DNA of 43,984 nucleotides from Streptomyces fulvoviolaceus (GTDB lineage: Bacteria; Actinomycetota; Actinomycetes; Streptomycetales; Streptomycetaceae). Shown one piece after another: positions 1 through 8,442 of the stretch. Position 1 is the first letter of the stretch; the number at the start of each line of letters is the position of its first letter. Under the pieces are notes generated by a model. The model was not told the origin of the DNA. It did no database searches and saw only the letters and a program-made list of their open reading frames with translations. The position numbers were made by a program, and so were the translations under genes. The DNA is taken from NCBI RefSeq assembly GCF_000718165.1, contig NZ_JOEY01000063.1, forward strand, positions 1 through 43,984, read 5' to 3'.

Positions 1-1
1 G

Positions 2-271
2 AACGTGGCCACCTACGCCGGCATCGCCGTGTCGATGCTGGCGGGCTCGCGCATCGCGAAGAAGCCGAAGATCAAGGCGTTCCTGTCGAAGTCGTCCACC
101 CTCTGGTTCCTGTTCCTGTTCAACGGCGGCGTGGCCGCGTTCTGCTACCTGACCATGGACGGTGTGAAGGGGATCGCGACCGCCGCCGGCATGGGTCTGG
201 TCTCGCTCGGCGCGGCCGGCGGCCTCATCGCGAACCGCCGCAAGCCGGCCGCGGCCCGCCACCGGGCCTAG
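2..271 (+). CDS. C-terminal part of a small membrane protein (partial)
   Basis: The frame is open to the window edge and ends at 271, so the true start is probably outside. The visible part has about 88 residues. It holds a basic stretch (near residues 15-30), a hydrophobic segment rich in Leu/Phe (about 33-53) and a Gly/Ala-rich hydrophobic segment (about 55-76), and it ends in a basic tail rich in Arg and Lys. This layout suggests two membrane spans with a positively charged cytoplasmic end. I recognise no family and assign no function. GTG at 5 could be a start, but no ribosome binding site can be judged from four upstream bases. Confidence 0.5.
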   Translation, partial: NVATYAGIAVSMLAGSRIAKKPKIKAFLSKSSTLWFLFLFNGGVAAFCYLTMDGVKGIATAAGMGLVSLGAAGGLIANRRKPAAARHRA

Positions 272-322
272 GACCTGTATGCGCCGGCAGTCACCACGTA
301 CGAGCAGACGGAGGACACATCG

Positions 323-1945
323 ATGAACCTGGGCAGCCGACTCACTCAACGCCTGCTGCGCCTTCCCCCGCCCCTGACCAGGGACCTGGTCGTCGAACGT
401 GATCTGCGGGTGCCGATGCGTGACGGGGCCGTCCTGCTGGCCGACCGTTGGGCCCCGAAATCCGGGGCCCAGGGCCTGCCGACCGCTCTCCTCCGCATTC
501 CCTATGGCAGGGCGGGCATGGCTGCCGGGCCGATGGTCCGGCCGTTGGCCGAGCGCGGATTCCAGGTGTTGATCCAGAGCACGCGCGGGACGTTCGGCTC
601 CGGCGGAGCCTTCGACCCGTTTCGGCGCGAGCGCGAGGACGGGCTCGACACCCTGGAGTGGGTGACCGAGCAGCCCTGGTTCGGCGAGTCGATGGTGCTG
701 TACGGCATGAGCTACCTCGGCTTCGTCCAGTGGGCGGTGGCAGACCAACTGCCGCCGCAGGTCAAGGCGATGATCCCGGCGGTGTCGGAGTCGGCCCTCA
801 CCCTGGAGTTCCTCCGCGGGGACGGGTTCTCCCTGGAGACACCGTTCGGCTGGGGCGTCATGGTCGCCGGCCAGGAACGCCGGTGGGCGATGCCGCGCCA
901 ACTGTTGGAGGCGAAACGGGTGCGACGGGCCATGGACACCCTGCCGCTCGGCCAGGCCGATGTCGCCGCCATGGGCCGTCGGTCCGACTACATCCAGGAC
1001 GTCCTCGCCCACGACGCCGACGCGCCGCGCTGGGCGGAGGCCGACCACAGCCACCGGGTGACCGACATCGCCATACCCGTGAGTTCGGTCGGCGGCTGGT
1101 ACGACATCTTCCTGCCGGGCCAGATCCGCGACCACCAGGCCCTGCAGACGGCCGGGCGGCAGGCCAGGCTCACGGTCGGCCCGTGGTCGCACACCTCCAG
1201 GGGTGTGGGGGTCGCGGCAGCCACCGAGGCCCTCGACTTCGGGCTGGCCCACGCCCGCGGCGAGCAGCCGCCCGAGCGCGCCCCGGTCCGCCTGTTCGTC
1301 ATGGGCGAGGAGACCTGGCGCGACTTCCCCTCCTGGCCGCCGCCCGGATACGCACCGCAGCGCTTCCATCTCCACCCGGGCGGCACCCTGGCCGCAGACG
1401 CGGCGGGCGAGTCCGCGCCGGACGGCTACCGCTACGACCCGGCCGACCCGACCCCGGCCGTCGGCGGGGTGCGTCTGGCCCTCGGCGTCAAGGCGGGCCG
1501 CGTCGACAACACCGGACTCGAAGCCCGGCCGGACGTGCTGACCTACACCACCGGCACGCTCGACACGGACACCGAGGTGATCGGCGAGGTCTCCGCCGAG
1601 ATCTGGTTCAAGTCCAGCCTCCCGTACGCCGATGTGTTCGTCCGGCTGTGCGACGTGGACGACAAAGGCCGCTCGACCAATGTGTGCGACGGCCTGGTCA
1701 GCCTGACCGGCGCCGACCGGACCTCCTGCGCGACGGTGCGGCTGTGGCCGACGGCGTACCGCTTCCGGCGCGGTCACCGCATCCGGGTCCAGGTGTCCAG
1801 CGGGGCCTTCCCGCGCTACAACCGCAATCCGGGCACCGGCGAACCGAGGACGACCGCCACGACCCTCCGCGCCGCGGATCAGGAGGTGTTCCACGACCCC
1901 GCGCACCCGTCCGCGGTGATCCTGCCGGTCCGGGTGAAGAGCTAG
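323..1945 (+). CDS. CocE/NonD family alpha/beta hydrolase
   Basis: A 540-residue serine hydrolase of the CocE/NonD (X-Pro dipeptidyl-peptidase S15-like) family, which cleaves esters or acyl-peptide bonds. The nucleophile motif GMSYLG places the catalytic Ser at residue 130. An early RIPYGR segment and a GPWSH segment (the His of the triad) fit the family, as does the C-terminal jelly-roll half containing a TDTEVIGEVSAEIW-like strand. Length is normal for the family. There is no signal peptide, so a cytoplasmic location is likely. ATG 323 is preceded by GGAGG about 8 bases upstream. The gene ends 4 bases before the convergent LacI gene. The substrate cannot be deduced; a role with the neighbouring esterase and glycosidase is only possible. 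Confidence 0.85.
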   Translation: MNLGSRLTQRLLRLPPPLTRDLVVERDLRVPMRDGAVLLADRWAPKSGAQGLPTALLRIPYGRAGMAAGPMVRPLAERGFQVLIQSTRGTFGSGGAFDPFRREREDGLDTLEWVTEQPWFGESMVLYGMSYLGFVQWAVADQLPPQVKAMIPAVSESALTLEFLRGDGFSLETPFGWGVMVAGQERRWAMPRQLLEAKRVRRAMDTLPLGQADVAAMGRRSDYIQDVLAHDADAPRWAEADHSHRVTDIAIPVSSVGGWYDIFLPGQIRDHQALQTAGRQARLTVGPWSHTSRGVGVAAATEALDFGLAHARGEQPPERAPVRLFVMGEETWRDFPSWPPPGYAPQRFHLHPGGTLAADAAGESAPDGYRYDPADPTPAVGGVRLALGVKAGRVDNTGLEARPDVLTYTTGTLDTDTEVIGEVSAEIWFKSSLPYADVFVRLCDVDDKGRSTNVCDGLVSLTGADRTSCATVRLWPTAYRFRRGHRIRVQVSSGAFPRYNRNPGTGEPRTTATTLRAADQEVFHDPAHPSAVILPVRVKS

Positions 1946-1949
1946 CCGG

Positions 1950-2882
1950 CTACGCGGACTCTCGAACGATCACCCGTGCCGGTTCGGGGGTGGTGTCGGC
2001 CACCGGCAGGCCCAGTGCGCCGCGTGCGGCGATGCGGCCGATGGCCTCCGCGTCGAGGTGCACGGTGGTCAGAGCAGGTGAGAACAGTGCTCCGTGCGGG
2101 GTGTCGTCGAACCCGATGACGGCGAGGTCTTCCGGCGCCCGCAATCCGATGTGCCGCATCGCGGCGAGTGTCAGCAGTGCGAGGTCGTCGTTGTAGGCGA
2201 GGACGGCGGTCACTTCCGGGTGTGCGGCGCGGAAGGCCCGTAGCAGCTCCTGGGCGTCGCCGAGGCTGCCGGGAAGGACCAGCTTCGGGCAGTCGGGCAG
2301 GCCCGCGGCGTGCGTGGCCTGCCGGATGAGCCGCTCTCGCAGACCGGCGAGAGCCTGGAGTTCCGGGGTGTCCGGCATCGCGGTGGCGATGTGCCGGTGG
2401 CCTCGCGCGATGAGGTACCGGATCGGGACGCCGGCCTGCGCGGAAAACGCGTCGAGGGGCGGTTCGGCGTCGGCGACGATGGCGTCCGCATGGCCGGCGT
2501 CGCCCAGGTCGATCACGGCCCGTGCGGAGACGGCCTGAGCCACGTCGGAAAGTGCCTGCGAGGAGAGATGTCCGTGCAGCACCAGGAGTACGTGGTCGTG
2601 CGCCGCGAGCTCGGCGTCGAGGCCTCGGATGTAGCTGCCGAGGCTGCTGCCGGTGGGGATTCCCTCGATGTTGAGCAGGACGATGCGGGACGCCCCTTTG
2701 CGCAACGCCTGCGCTGAGCCATTGGGGACGTAGCCGAGCTCTCGAGCGGCCTGCCGCACCCGTTCCCGCGTCTCCTGGGAGACGTGCCCGGCCGCCCCGT
2801 TGAGGACGAAGCTCACCGTGGTCTGTGAGACGCCACTGGCCCGGGCGACGTCCTTGGCTGTCGCGCGCGCGGACTTGCTCAC
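1950..2882 (-). CDS. LacI family transcriptional regulator
   Basis: A 310-residue repressor. The N-terminus (residues 8-30, TAKDVARASGVSQTTVSFVL) is a classic LacI helix-turn-helix. It is followed by the hinge helix region (TRERVRQAARELGYVPN) and a periplasmic-binding-protein-like effector domain with the late motif VIGFDDTPHGALFSP. It uses a GTG start with GGAG just upstream on the minus strand. It is divergent from the esterase and glycoside hydrolase genes, and a LacI-type dyad lies between them (2986-3003). I infer that it represses those two genes until a sugar ligand binds, and that it may control its own expression. Confidence 0.92.
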   Translation of the reverse strand: MSKSARATAKDVARASGVSQTTVSFVLNGAAGHVSQETRERVRQAARELGYVPNGSAQALRKGASRIVLLNIEGIPTGSSLGSYIRGLDAELAAHDHVLLVLHGHLSSQALSDVAQAVSARAVIDLGDAGHADAIVADAEPPLDAFSAQAGVPIRYLIARGHRHIATAMPDTPELQALAGLRERLIRQATHAAGLPDCPKLVLPGSLGDAQELLRAFRAAHPEVTAVLAYNDDLALLTLAAMRHIGLRAPEDLAVIGFDDTPHGALFSPALTTVHLDAEAIGRIAARGALGLPVADTTPEPARVIVRESA

Positions 2883-2985
2883 TCACTCGCTCCTAAGGAC
2901 GGAGGCCTACGGCGGCTCTCCTGCGTGCGGTCTGATCTGGGGCTTGTGCGGTGTGGGGTGCGCTGGATACCGTACCGCAGACAGT

Positions 2986-3003
2986 TGGTAATACGATTTA
3001 CCA
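2986..3003. promoter_or_regulatory. Putative LacI-family operator
   Basis: TGGTAATACGATTTACCA is an 18-base dyad with six matching bases in each outer arm (TGGTAA/TTACCA) around a central CG, the usual architecture of LacI-family operators. It lies between the divergent LacI gene (start 2882) and the esterase (start 3053), about 50 bases upstream of the latter. The dyad is seen directly; its ownership is inferred from position. Confidence 0.65.
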
Positions 3004-3052
3004 CCGGTGAGGCGCGTGCCCCGTACCTGACCGGATTCAAGGAGAGGCGCCC

Positions 3053-4000
3053 ATGAAGCTCGACCTGGTCGACCCAGAGCTGCGCCGCAGCGTCGCGCGG
3101 ATGCCGCGCCTGCCGATCCGTGGGAAGTGGGGGCGCCACGTCGTGCGCGCCCTGGTCCGCCGGCGCGGGCCGGGCTCACCGGCCGAAGGCGTCGACATCA
3201 CGGGAATCGACCAAGGCCAGGGCATACGCGTGTACACCCCGGCCGGTGGTGGTTCGGGGGCGGCACTGCTGTGGGTGCACGGTGGCGGGTACATCATCGG
3301 CGATGCCGTACAGGACGACGCCTTCTGCTCCGCGACGGCCCAGGAGCTCGGCATCCTCGTCGTCTCGGCGAACTACCGCCTCGCCCCCGAACACCCCTTT
3401 CCGGCCGCTCTCGACGACGCCTTCGCCGCTTGGGAGTGGTTGCAGAAGTCGGCCGGATCCCTGGGCGTCGACCTGGAACGCGTCGCCGTCGGGGGTGCCA
3501 GCGCCGGTGCGGGTCTGGCCGCCTGCCTGGTGCAGCGGCTGCACGATGCCGGCGGGGCCCAGCCGGTCGGGCAGTGGTTGTTCTCCCCTATGCTCGACGA
3601 CCGCACCGCCGCTCGCCGCGAGCTCGACCAGGCGCAGCACCGGGTGTGGAACAACGCCGCGAACCGGACCGGTTGGGGTGCCTACCTCGGCGCCGAGCCC
3701 GGCGGTCCGCAAACCCCCGACCACGCGGTCGCGGCCCGGCGCGCCGACCTGAGCGGTCTGCCACCGGCCTGGATCGGCGTGGGCGACATCGACCTGTTCA
3801 CCGACGAGTGCCGCACCTACGCCGACCGCCTGCGCGACGCGGGCGTGGACTGCACTTTCGACCTCGTCCCCGGCGCCCCCCACGGCTTTGAGGCCTGGGC
3901 TCCCGACACGCGCATCGCCCGGGAGCTGCTGGGGCGCAGCCGTACCTGGCTGGATGCGCGGCTGACCGGATCGGCCCCGGCGGTCCCCGGCGAGGCGTAA
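3053..4000 (+). CDS. Alpha/beta hydrolase, hormone-sensitive-lipase-like esterase
   Basis: A 315-residue cytoplasmic esterase of the HSL (family IV) group. The oxyanion-hole motif HGGG is at residues 76-79. The nucleophile Ser150 is in the G-A-S-A-G elbow, and Asp247 (GDIDLF) and His277 (GAPHGFE) complete the triad. ATG 3053 follows a strong AAGGAGAGG. It is the first gene of a likely two-gene unit with the glycoside hydrolase 58 bases downstream, and both sit behind the LacI-type operator. An esterase beside a glycosidase suggests removal of acyl groups from a sugar or glycoside substrate; that is inference. Confidence 0.88.
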   Translation: MKLDLVDPELRRSVARMPRLPIRGKWGRHVVRALVRRRGPGSPAEGVDITGIDQGQGIRVYTPAGGGSGAALLWVHGGGYIIGDAVQDDAFCSATAQELGILVVSANYRLAPEHPFPAALDDAFAAWEWLQKSAGSLGVDLERVAVGGASAGAGLAACLVQRLHDAGGAQPVGQWLFSPMLDDRTAARRELDQAQHRVWNNAANRTGWGAYLGAEPGGPQTPDHAVAARRADLSGLPPAWIGVGDIDLFTDECRTYADRLRDAGVDCTFDLVPGAPHGFEAWAPDTRIARELLGRSRTWLDARLTGSAPAVPGEA

Positions 4001-4058
4001 GCCTTCGCGGAGCACCGGCACCCGGGCGGTTGCCCACCCCACACACCACGGAGACCAC

Positions 4059-6503
4059 ATGACACGCACATCCTTCAACGACGGCTGGCAGACCCGCCCC
4101 AAGGTCAATCCCTTCGCCGAACTGTCCGGCACGAAGGTTCCCTTCCGGCCGGTGACGCTGCCGCACGACGCGATGATCGAACGGGAGCGCTCCGCGCCCG
4201 GCGGCGAGGTCACGATGGAGGGTGGCGCCGGCGCGTACTTCCCGGGCGGGACGTACGAGTACCGCAAGACCTTCTCCGTTCCCGAGGAGCACCGGGGCAA
4301 GCGGATCCTCTTCGAGTTCGAGGGCGTCTACCGCGATGCCGTCGTCTTCATCAACGGGGACTACGCCGGGCAACGGCCCTTCGGGTACTCGCACTTCTTC
4401 ATCGACGCCGACCGCTTCCTGCGCTTCGGCGAGGACAACGAGATCCGCGTCGAGGCCCGCGCCCATCAGGATTCGCGCTGGTACACCGGCGCGGGCATAT
4501 ACCGCGACACCTGGATGCTCGTCGGCGAAGTGGTCCGTATCGCGCCCGACGGGGTCCGCGTCACCACCCCGGACATCGACGTCGAGCGGGCGGTGGTCGA
4601 GGTCGCGACGAGGGTCGAGAACGACTCGATCGCGGTCCGTACGGTCGACGTCGTCACCGAGATCCGCGACGCCGACGGGAATGTCGTCGCGAGCGACGTC
4701 TCGAAGGCCACGGTGCTGCCGGGCGAGCCCGCGACCGTACGCCAACGCCTGTACGTCCGCGCCCCGTTGCTGTGGAGCCCGGACGCGCCCACCCTGTACG
4801 CCGCCACCGTCACCCTGAAGGACCTGGACGCCGAGACCGTCACGTTCGGCATCCGTTCGCTGGCTCTGGACCCCGAGCACGGCCTGCGGATCAACGGCGA
4901 GACGGTCAAGCTGCGCGGTGCCTGTGTCCACCACGACAACGGAGTTCTGGGCGCGGCGACCTTCGCCCGCGCCGAGGAACGACGGGTCCAGCTCCTCAAG
5001 GACGCCGGGTTCAACGCGATCCGTATGTCCCACAACCCCATGAGCAAGGCGATGCTTGACGCGTGCGACCGCCTCGGCATGCTCGTGATGGACGAGGCCT
5101 TCGACGTCTGGACGTCCGGCAAGAGCGAGTTCGACTACAGCCTGAACTTCCCCGAGTGGTGGGAGCGCGACATCGAGGCGATGGTCGCCAAGGACTTCAA
5201 CCACCCCAGCGTCATCATGTACTCGATCGGCAACGAGATCCCTGAGACCGGCTCGCCCTTCGGTGCCGCGTGGGGGCGCAAACTCGCCGAGAAGGTCCGC
5301 TCGTTGGACCACACGCGCTACGTCACCAACGCGGTGAACGGCATGCTCGCCGTCATGTCCGAACTGGGCAAGCTGCGCGGGCAGTCGCAGGAGAAGGCCG
5401 GCGAGGGCGAGGACAAGGGCATCAACACCCTCATGGCCGACGCCGGGGACATGATGAACGCGATCAGCGCCTCCGGCCTCGTCACGGACAAGACCGCCGA
5501 GTCCTTCGCCGTACTCGACGTCGCCGGCATGAACTACGCCGAGGCCCGCTACGCCCTGGACCTCGACCTGTTCCCCAACCGGATCATCATCGGCACCGAA
5601 ACCTTCCCCACCCGCATCGACGGCAACTGGCGCCTGATCAAGCAACACGGCCACGTCATCGGCGACTTCACCTGGACCGGCTGGGACTACCTCGGCGAGG
5701 TCGGCATCGGCCGCCCGCAGTACCTCACCCCCGACACACCCCGCCCGGCCCACACCGCGCCCTATCCGTACCTGCTCGCGGGCTGCGGGGACATCGACAT
5801 CACCGGCCACCGCCGGCCTGCCTCCTACTACCGCGAGATCGTCTTCGGTCTGCGGGCCGAGCCGTACATCGCGGTCCGCCGCCCCGAACACCACGGCAAG
5901 ACCTACGCCGGGACGCCATGGGCCTGGAGCGACTCGATCGCCGGCTGGACCTGGCCCGGGTTCGAGGGCGAGCCGGTCACCGTCGAGGTCTACGGCGACG
6001 CCGACGAGGTGGAACTCCTCGTCAACGGACGCTCGTTGGGGCGGCAGCCGGTGGGCGAGGACCATCGCTTCCGCACCGAGTTCGACACGACGTACGAGCC
6101 CGGCGAACTCGTCACCGTCGCCTACCGGGACGGCGCTGAAACCGGTCGTACCACCCTGCGCTCCGCGACCGGCCCGGTGCGGCTGAGCGCCGAGGCCGAC
6201 CGCCCGGTCGTCACGGCGAACGGCGGCGACCTCGCGTACGTCTCCCTCACCCTGACGGACCCGGACGGCACCCTCCACACCGCGGCCGACCGACCGGTGC
6301 GCCTCGAAGTCTCCGGCGCGGGCGTCCTGTTGGGCTTCGGCAGCGCCGATCCGGCCTCCGAGGAACGCTTCGACGCCACCGAACGCCGTACCTACGAAGG
6401 CCGTGTCCTGGCCGTCCTCCGCCCGACCGGACCCGGCAAGATCCACCTGATCGCCTCGGCACCGGAGTGCGCCCCGGTCGAAGTCCTCGTCGCCGTCGAG
6501 TAG
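4059..6503 (+). CDS. Glycoside hydrolase family 2 (beta-galactosidase-like)
   Basis: An 814-residue retaining glycosidase. It has the GH2 order: sugar-binding jelly roll (about 20-160, with a YTGAGIYRD segment), Ig-like domain (about 160-265), TIM barrel (about 270-580) and C-terminal beta domains (about 600-814). The motif SHNPMSKAMLDACDRLGM is the GH2 barrel signature. Glu393 in GNE is the expected acid/base and Glu514 in IIGTETFPT the expected nucleophile. No signal peptide is seen, so it likely acts on imported oligosaccharides or glycosides. GGAG precedes ATG 4059. GH2 includes galactosidases, glucuronidases and mannosidases; specificity cannot be fixed by eye, although the C-terminal region resembles the DUF4982 type of beta-galactosidase-like enzymes. 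Confidence 0.9.
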   Translation: MTRTSFNDGWQTRPKVNPFAELSGTKVPFRPVTLPHDAMIERERSAPGGEVTMEGGAGAYFPGGTYEYRKTFSVPEEHRGKRILFEFEGVYRDAVVFINGDYAGQRPFGYSHFFIDADRFLRFGEDNEIRVEARAHQDSRWYTGAGIYRDTWMLVGEVVRIAPDGVRVTTPDIDVERAVVEVATRVENDSIAVRTVDVVTEIRDADGNVVASDVSKATVLPGEPATVRQRLYVRAPLLWSPDAPTLYAATVTLKDLDAETVTFGIRSLALDPEHGLRINGETVKLRGACVHHDNGVLGAATFARAEERRVQLLKDAGFNAIRMSHNPMSKAMLDACDRLGMLVMDEAFDVWTSGKSEFDYSLNFPEWWERDIEAMVAKDFNHPSVIMYSIGNEIPETGSPFGAAWGRKLAEKVRSLDHTRYVTNAVNGMLAVMSELGKLRGQSQEKAGEGEDKGINTLMADAGDMMNAISASGLVTDKTAESFAVLDVAGMNYAEARYALDLDLFPNRIIIGTETFPTRIDGNWRLIKQHGHVIGDFTWTGWDYLGEVGIGRPQYLTPDTPRPAHTAPYPYLLAGCGDIDITGHRRPASYYREIVFGLRAEPYIAVRRPEHHGKTYAGTPWAWSDSIAGWTWPGFEGEPVTVEVYGDADEVELLVNGRSLGRQPVGEDHRFRTEFDTTYEPGELVTVAYRDGAETGRTTLRSATGPVRLSAEADRPVVTANGGDLAYVSLTLTDPDGTLHTAADRPVRLEVSGAGVLLGFGSADPASEERFDATERRTYEGRVLAVLRPTGPGKIHLIASAPECAPVEVLVAVE

Positions 6504-6819
6504 GCGGCAGGTACGCCGTGGTCGTAACTTCCGGACGGTCCACCCGAAATCGCCCGGAGCACCTTCACCACCAAGGCCGCAGACGCGGAGGGCGAGAACT
6601 CCTCCGGCGTCCTGCGGCTGCCGACCCGGACGTGCTCCGGACCGCGCGTGCCCGACCCGGAGCACGAACACAAGAACATGGTCACGGTCCCGCTGAGCCG
6701 ACCCCTCGACGTCGCGACCATCGGCATCCCGGCCGATGGCGGCCACGAGCGCCCGCCCCGAGCCCTCGGCGGCGGTCTCGGCTCCTTGACCGAGGTGCCG
6801 GGCCTGCGACCCGCCGCTG
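6504..6819. other. Non-coding stretch with a start-less open frame
   Basis: These 316 bases lie between the convergent GH2 and HAD genes. A plus-strand frame stays open from about 6546 past 6819 and contains a plausible-looking stretch around 6560-6740, but it has no start with a ribosome binding site and I recognise no family. It could be a decayed fragment. No clear terminator hairpin with a U-tract was seen. Confidence 0.35.
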
Positions 6820-7557
6820 TCAGGTCACGAGCCGCAGCACCTCCGCCAGGCCACGCTCACCGGTGCGGTGTTCCGCCGGCAGGATGTAGGTGCGCAGGCC
6901 GCAGGCGGTCGCGCCACCGTCGCGGACGGGGTTGTCGCCGACCATGAGGGTGGCGCGGGGGTCGGCGCCGAGGTCGGCGCAGGCTTTGAGGAACAGCTGC
7001 GGGTCGGGTTTCTCCCGGCCCTGCTCGTAGGAGATGACGCAGGTGTCGATCAGGGCGTCCAGCCCCTGGTGGGCGAGGTGGGTGCGCAGGTCCCAGGCGA
7101 AGTCGCTGACGATGCCGACGCGCAGTCCGCGCTCGCACAGGGCGCGCAGGACCGGTTCGGTGTCGGGGTAGGGGACCCAGGCGTCCGGGGCGGTGAGTTC
7201 CCGGTAGGCCGCCTCCTGCGCGCCGCGCAGGAAGTCCACCTGCTCCCACCATCCCCACATCGCACGCCGGTGCTGCTCGCGGGAGAGGTCCCGGCCTTCC
7301 TGGAGGGCGACGACGGAGGGCAGCCGGAAGGCGGCACGCAACTCGTCGGAGATCTCGGCCACCGCGCCGGGTTCGTCCAGGACAGCGAGGCGGTCGCAGG
7401 CGGCGCCGACCCGGCGCAGCCACGGCTCCAGATCGATCATCTGGAAGATCGTGTTGCTGAAGTCGAACAGCACGGCCTGGACCGGGGGCACGGGCGCGGC
7501 CATCTCGGCATCGCTGGGGTGGTAGGCACTCGGTGTCTCGAACAGGGTGTGGATCAC
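6820..7557 (-). CDS. HAD-superfamily hydrolase (sugar phosphatase-like)
   Basis: About 245 residues. HAD motif I is DFSNT, motif II the Ser in GIVSDF, motif III the Lys in QGREKPDP, and motif IV VGDNPVRDGG. A helical cap lies between motifs I and II. The second Asp of the usual DxDxT is Ser here, which is unusual for a phosphatase. The GTG start at 7557 overlaps the DeoR stop as GTGA, so it is translationally coupled; ATG at 7503 is an alternative just before the domain. It is the last gene of the polyol operon, so dephosphorylation of a sugar phosphate is the natural guess, but the motif I change makes that uncertain. Confidence 0.85.
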   Translation of the reverse strand: MIHTLFETPSAYHPSDAEMAAPVPPVQAVLFDFSNTIFQMIDLEPWLRRVGAACDRLAVLDEPGAVAEISDELRAAFRLPSVVALQEGRDLSREQHRRAMWGWWEQVDFLRGAQEAAYRELTAPDAWVPYPDTEPVLRALCERGLRVGIVSDFAWDLRTHLAHQGLDALIDTCVISYEQGREKPDPQLFLKACADLGADPRATLMVGDNPVRDGGATACGLRTYILPAEHRTGERGLAEVLRLVT

Positions 7558-8360
7558 AGGGAGGGCTCTTCGGGTTCGATCGTCTCGACGGTCACTCCGA
7601 GGTCGCGGATGGCCGCGAGTTCCGCCTCGGGAGTGCCGGAGTCGGTGATGACGGAGTGGTAGTCGGCCACGGTGCCGTACGCGTACGTGGCGGTTTTGCC
7701 GAACTTCGAGTGGTCCACCAGGAGCAGCGCCTGTTCGGCGGAGCCGAGCATGGCCAGCTTCACCTCGACGTAGTCGTTCACGGGGTGGAAGAGCCGGCCC
7801 TCCAGGACGGCCGTGGCGGACATCAGGGCGAGGTCGGCCCGCATCTGGGACAGGGCGCGGGTGACGGTGGGACCGGTGCAGGAGTTGAAGTCGCCGCGGT
7901 AGTGGCCGCCCAGCAGGGTGATGCTCACCCCGGGCGCGGACCCGAGGCGCTGCGCGAGGCCGACGGAGTTGGTGACCACGTGGACCTGGTCCACCCTGGC
8001 CAGCACGGGGACCAGGGGGAACAGCGTGGTCGAGTCCTCCATGAGCACCGTGCTGCCCGGCCTGATCCGGTCGGCGACGGCCGCGCACAGCGCGTTCTTG
8101 GCCGCGAGGGCGCTGTTCTCACGGAACCGGGTGGCCGTCTCCATGGTGAGAGCGGGGAAGGCGACGGCCCGCCCGCGCTCCTTGCGCAGCAGGTGTCGCC
8201 CGGCGAGGTCGTCGAGGTCCCGGTGCATCGTCATCAGGCTGACGTCGAAGTGCCGGGCCAGGTCGTCGATGCGGGTCTCGCCGTGTTCGGCGACGTAGCG
8301 CAGCACGGCCTGGCGTCGATCCTCGACGGCAGCCTGTGAGAGTCGCGCACGGGCGGTCAC
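7554..8360 (-). CDS. DeoR/GlpR family transcriptional repressor
   Basis: 268 residues. The N-terminal DeoR winged helix (about residues 10-65) contains DLARHFDVSLMTMHRDLDDL. It is followed by a DeoRC sugar-phosphate sensor domain with the hallmarks EDSTT, TNSVGLAQRL, LLGGHYRG and VDHSKFGK. GTG 8360 is preferred because AAGGAGGGG lies a few bases upstream; a longer reading frame to 8405 lacks this support. Family members usually sense a phosphorylated sugar intermediate. Its position inside the operon of dehydrogenases and transporter suggests autoregulation and control of the transporter promoter near 13.8-14.0 kb. Confidence 0.9.
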   Translation of the reverse strand: MTARARLSQAAVEDRRQAVLRYVAEHGETRIDDLARHFDVSLMTMHRDLDDLAGRHLLRKERGRAVAFPALTMETATRFRENSALAAKNALCAAVADRIRPGSTVLMEDSTTLFPLVPVLARVDQVHVVTNSVGLAQRLGSAPGVSITLLGGHYRGDFNSCTGPTVTRALSQMRADLALMSATAVLEGRLFHPVNDYVEVKLAMLGSAEQALLLVDHSKFGKTATYAYGTVADYHSVITDSGTPEAELAAIRDLGVTVETIEPEEPSL

Positions 8361-8442
8361 GGCGCCCCTCCTTCCCGGTCGCTCCGGTCTCGTAGTTTCC
8401 CACACAGGCCGGTCGAGGCGGGGGCTCGACCGGCTGCCGGGC

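Noticed and set aside
448..2196. Long 582-codon plus-strand frame over the CocE gene
   Set aside because: Arg/Pro/Gly-rich shadow of a high-GC gene, with no family features; the 323-1945 frame has the Ser hydrolase motifs.
3798..6746. 982-codon minus-strand frame opposite the glycoside hydrolase
   Set aside because: Antisense shadow composed mainly of Val, Asp, Gly and Arg repeats; the plus-strand frame carries GH2 catalytic motifs.
6546..6947. Plus-strand gene between GH2 and HAD genes
   Set aside because: No supported start, no recognisable domain, and the second half overlaps the HAD gene antisense; kept only as a described gap.
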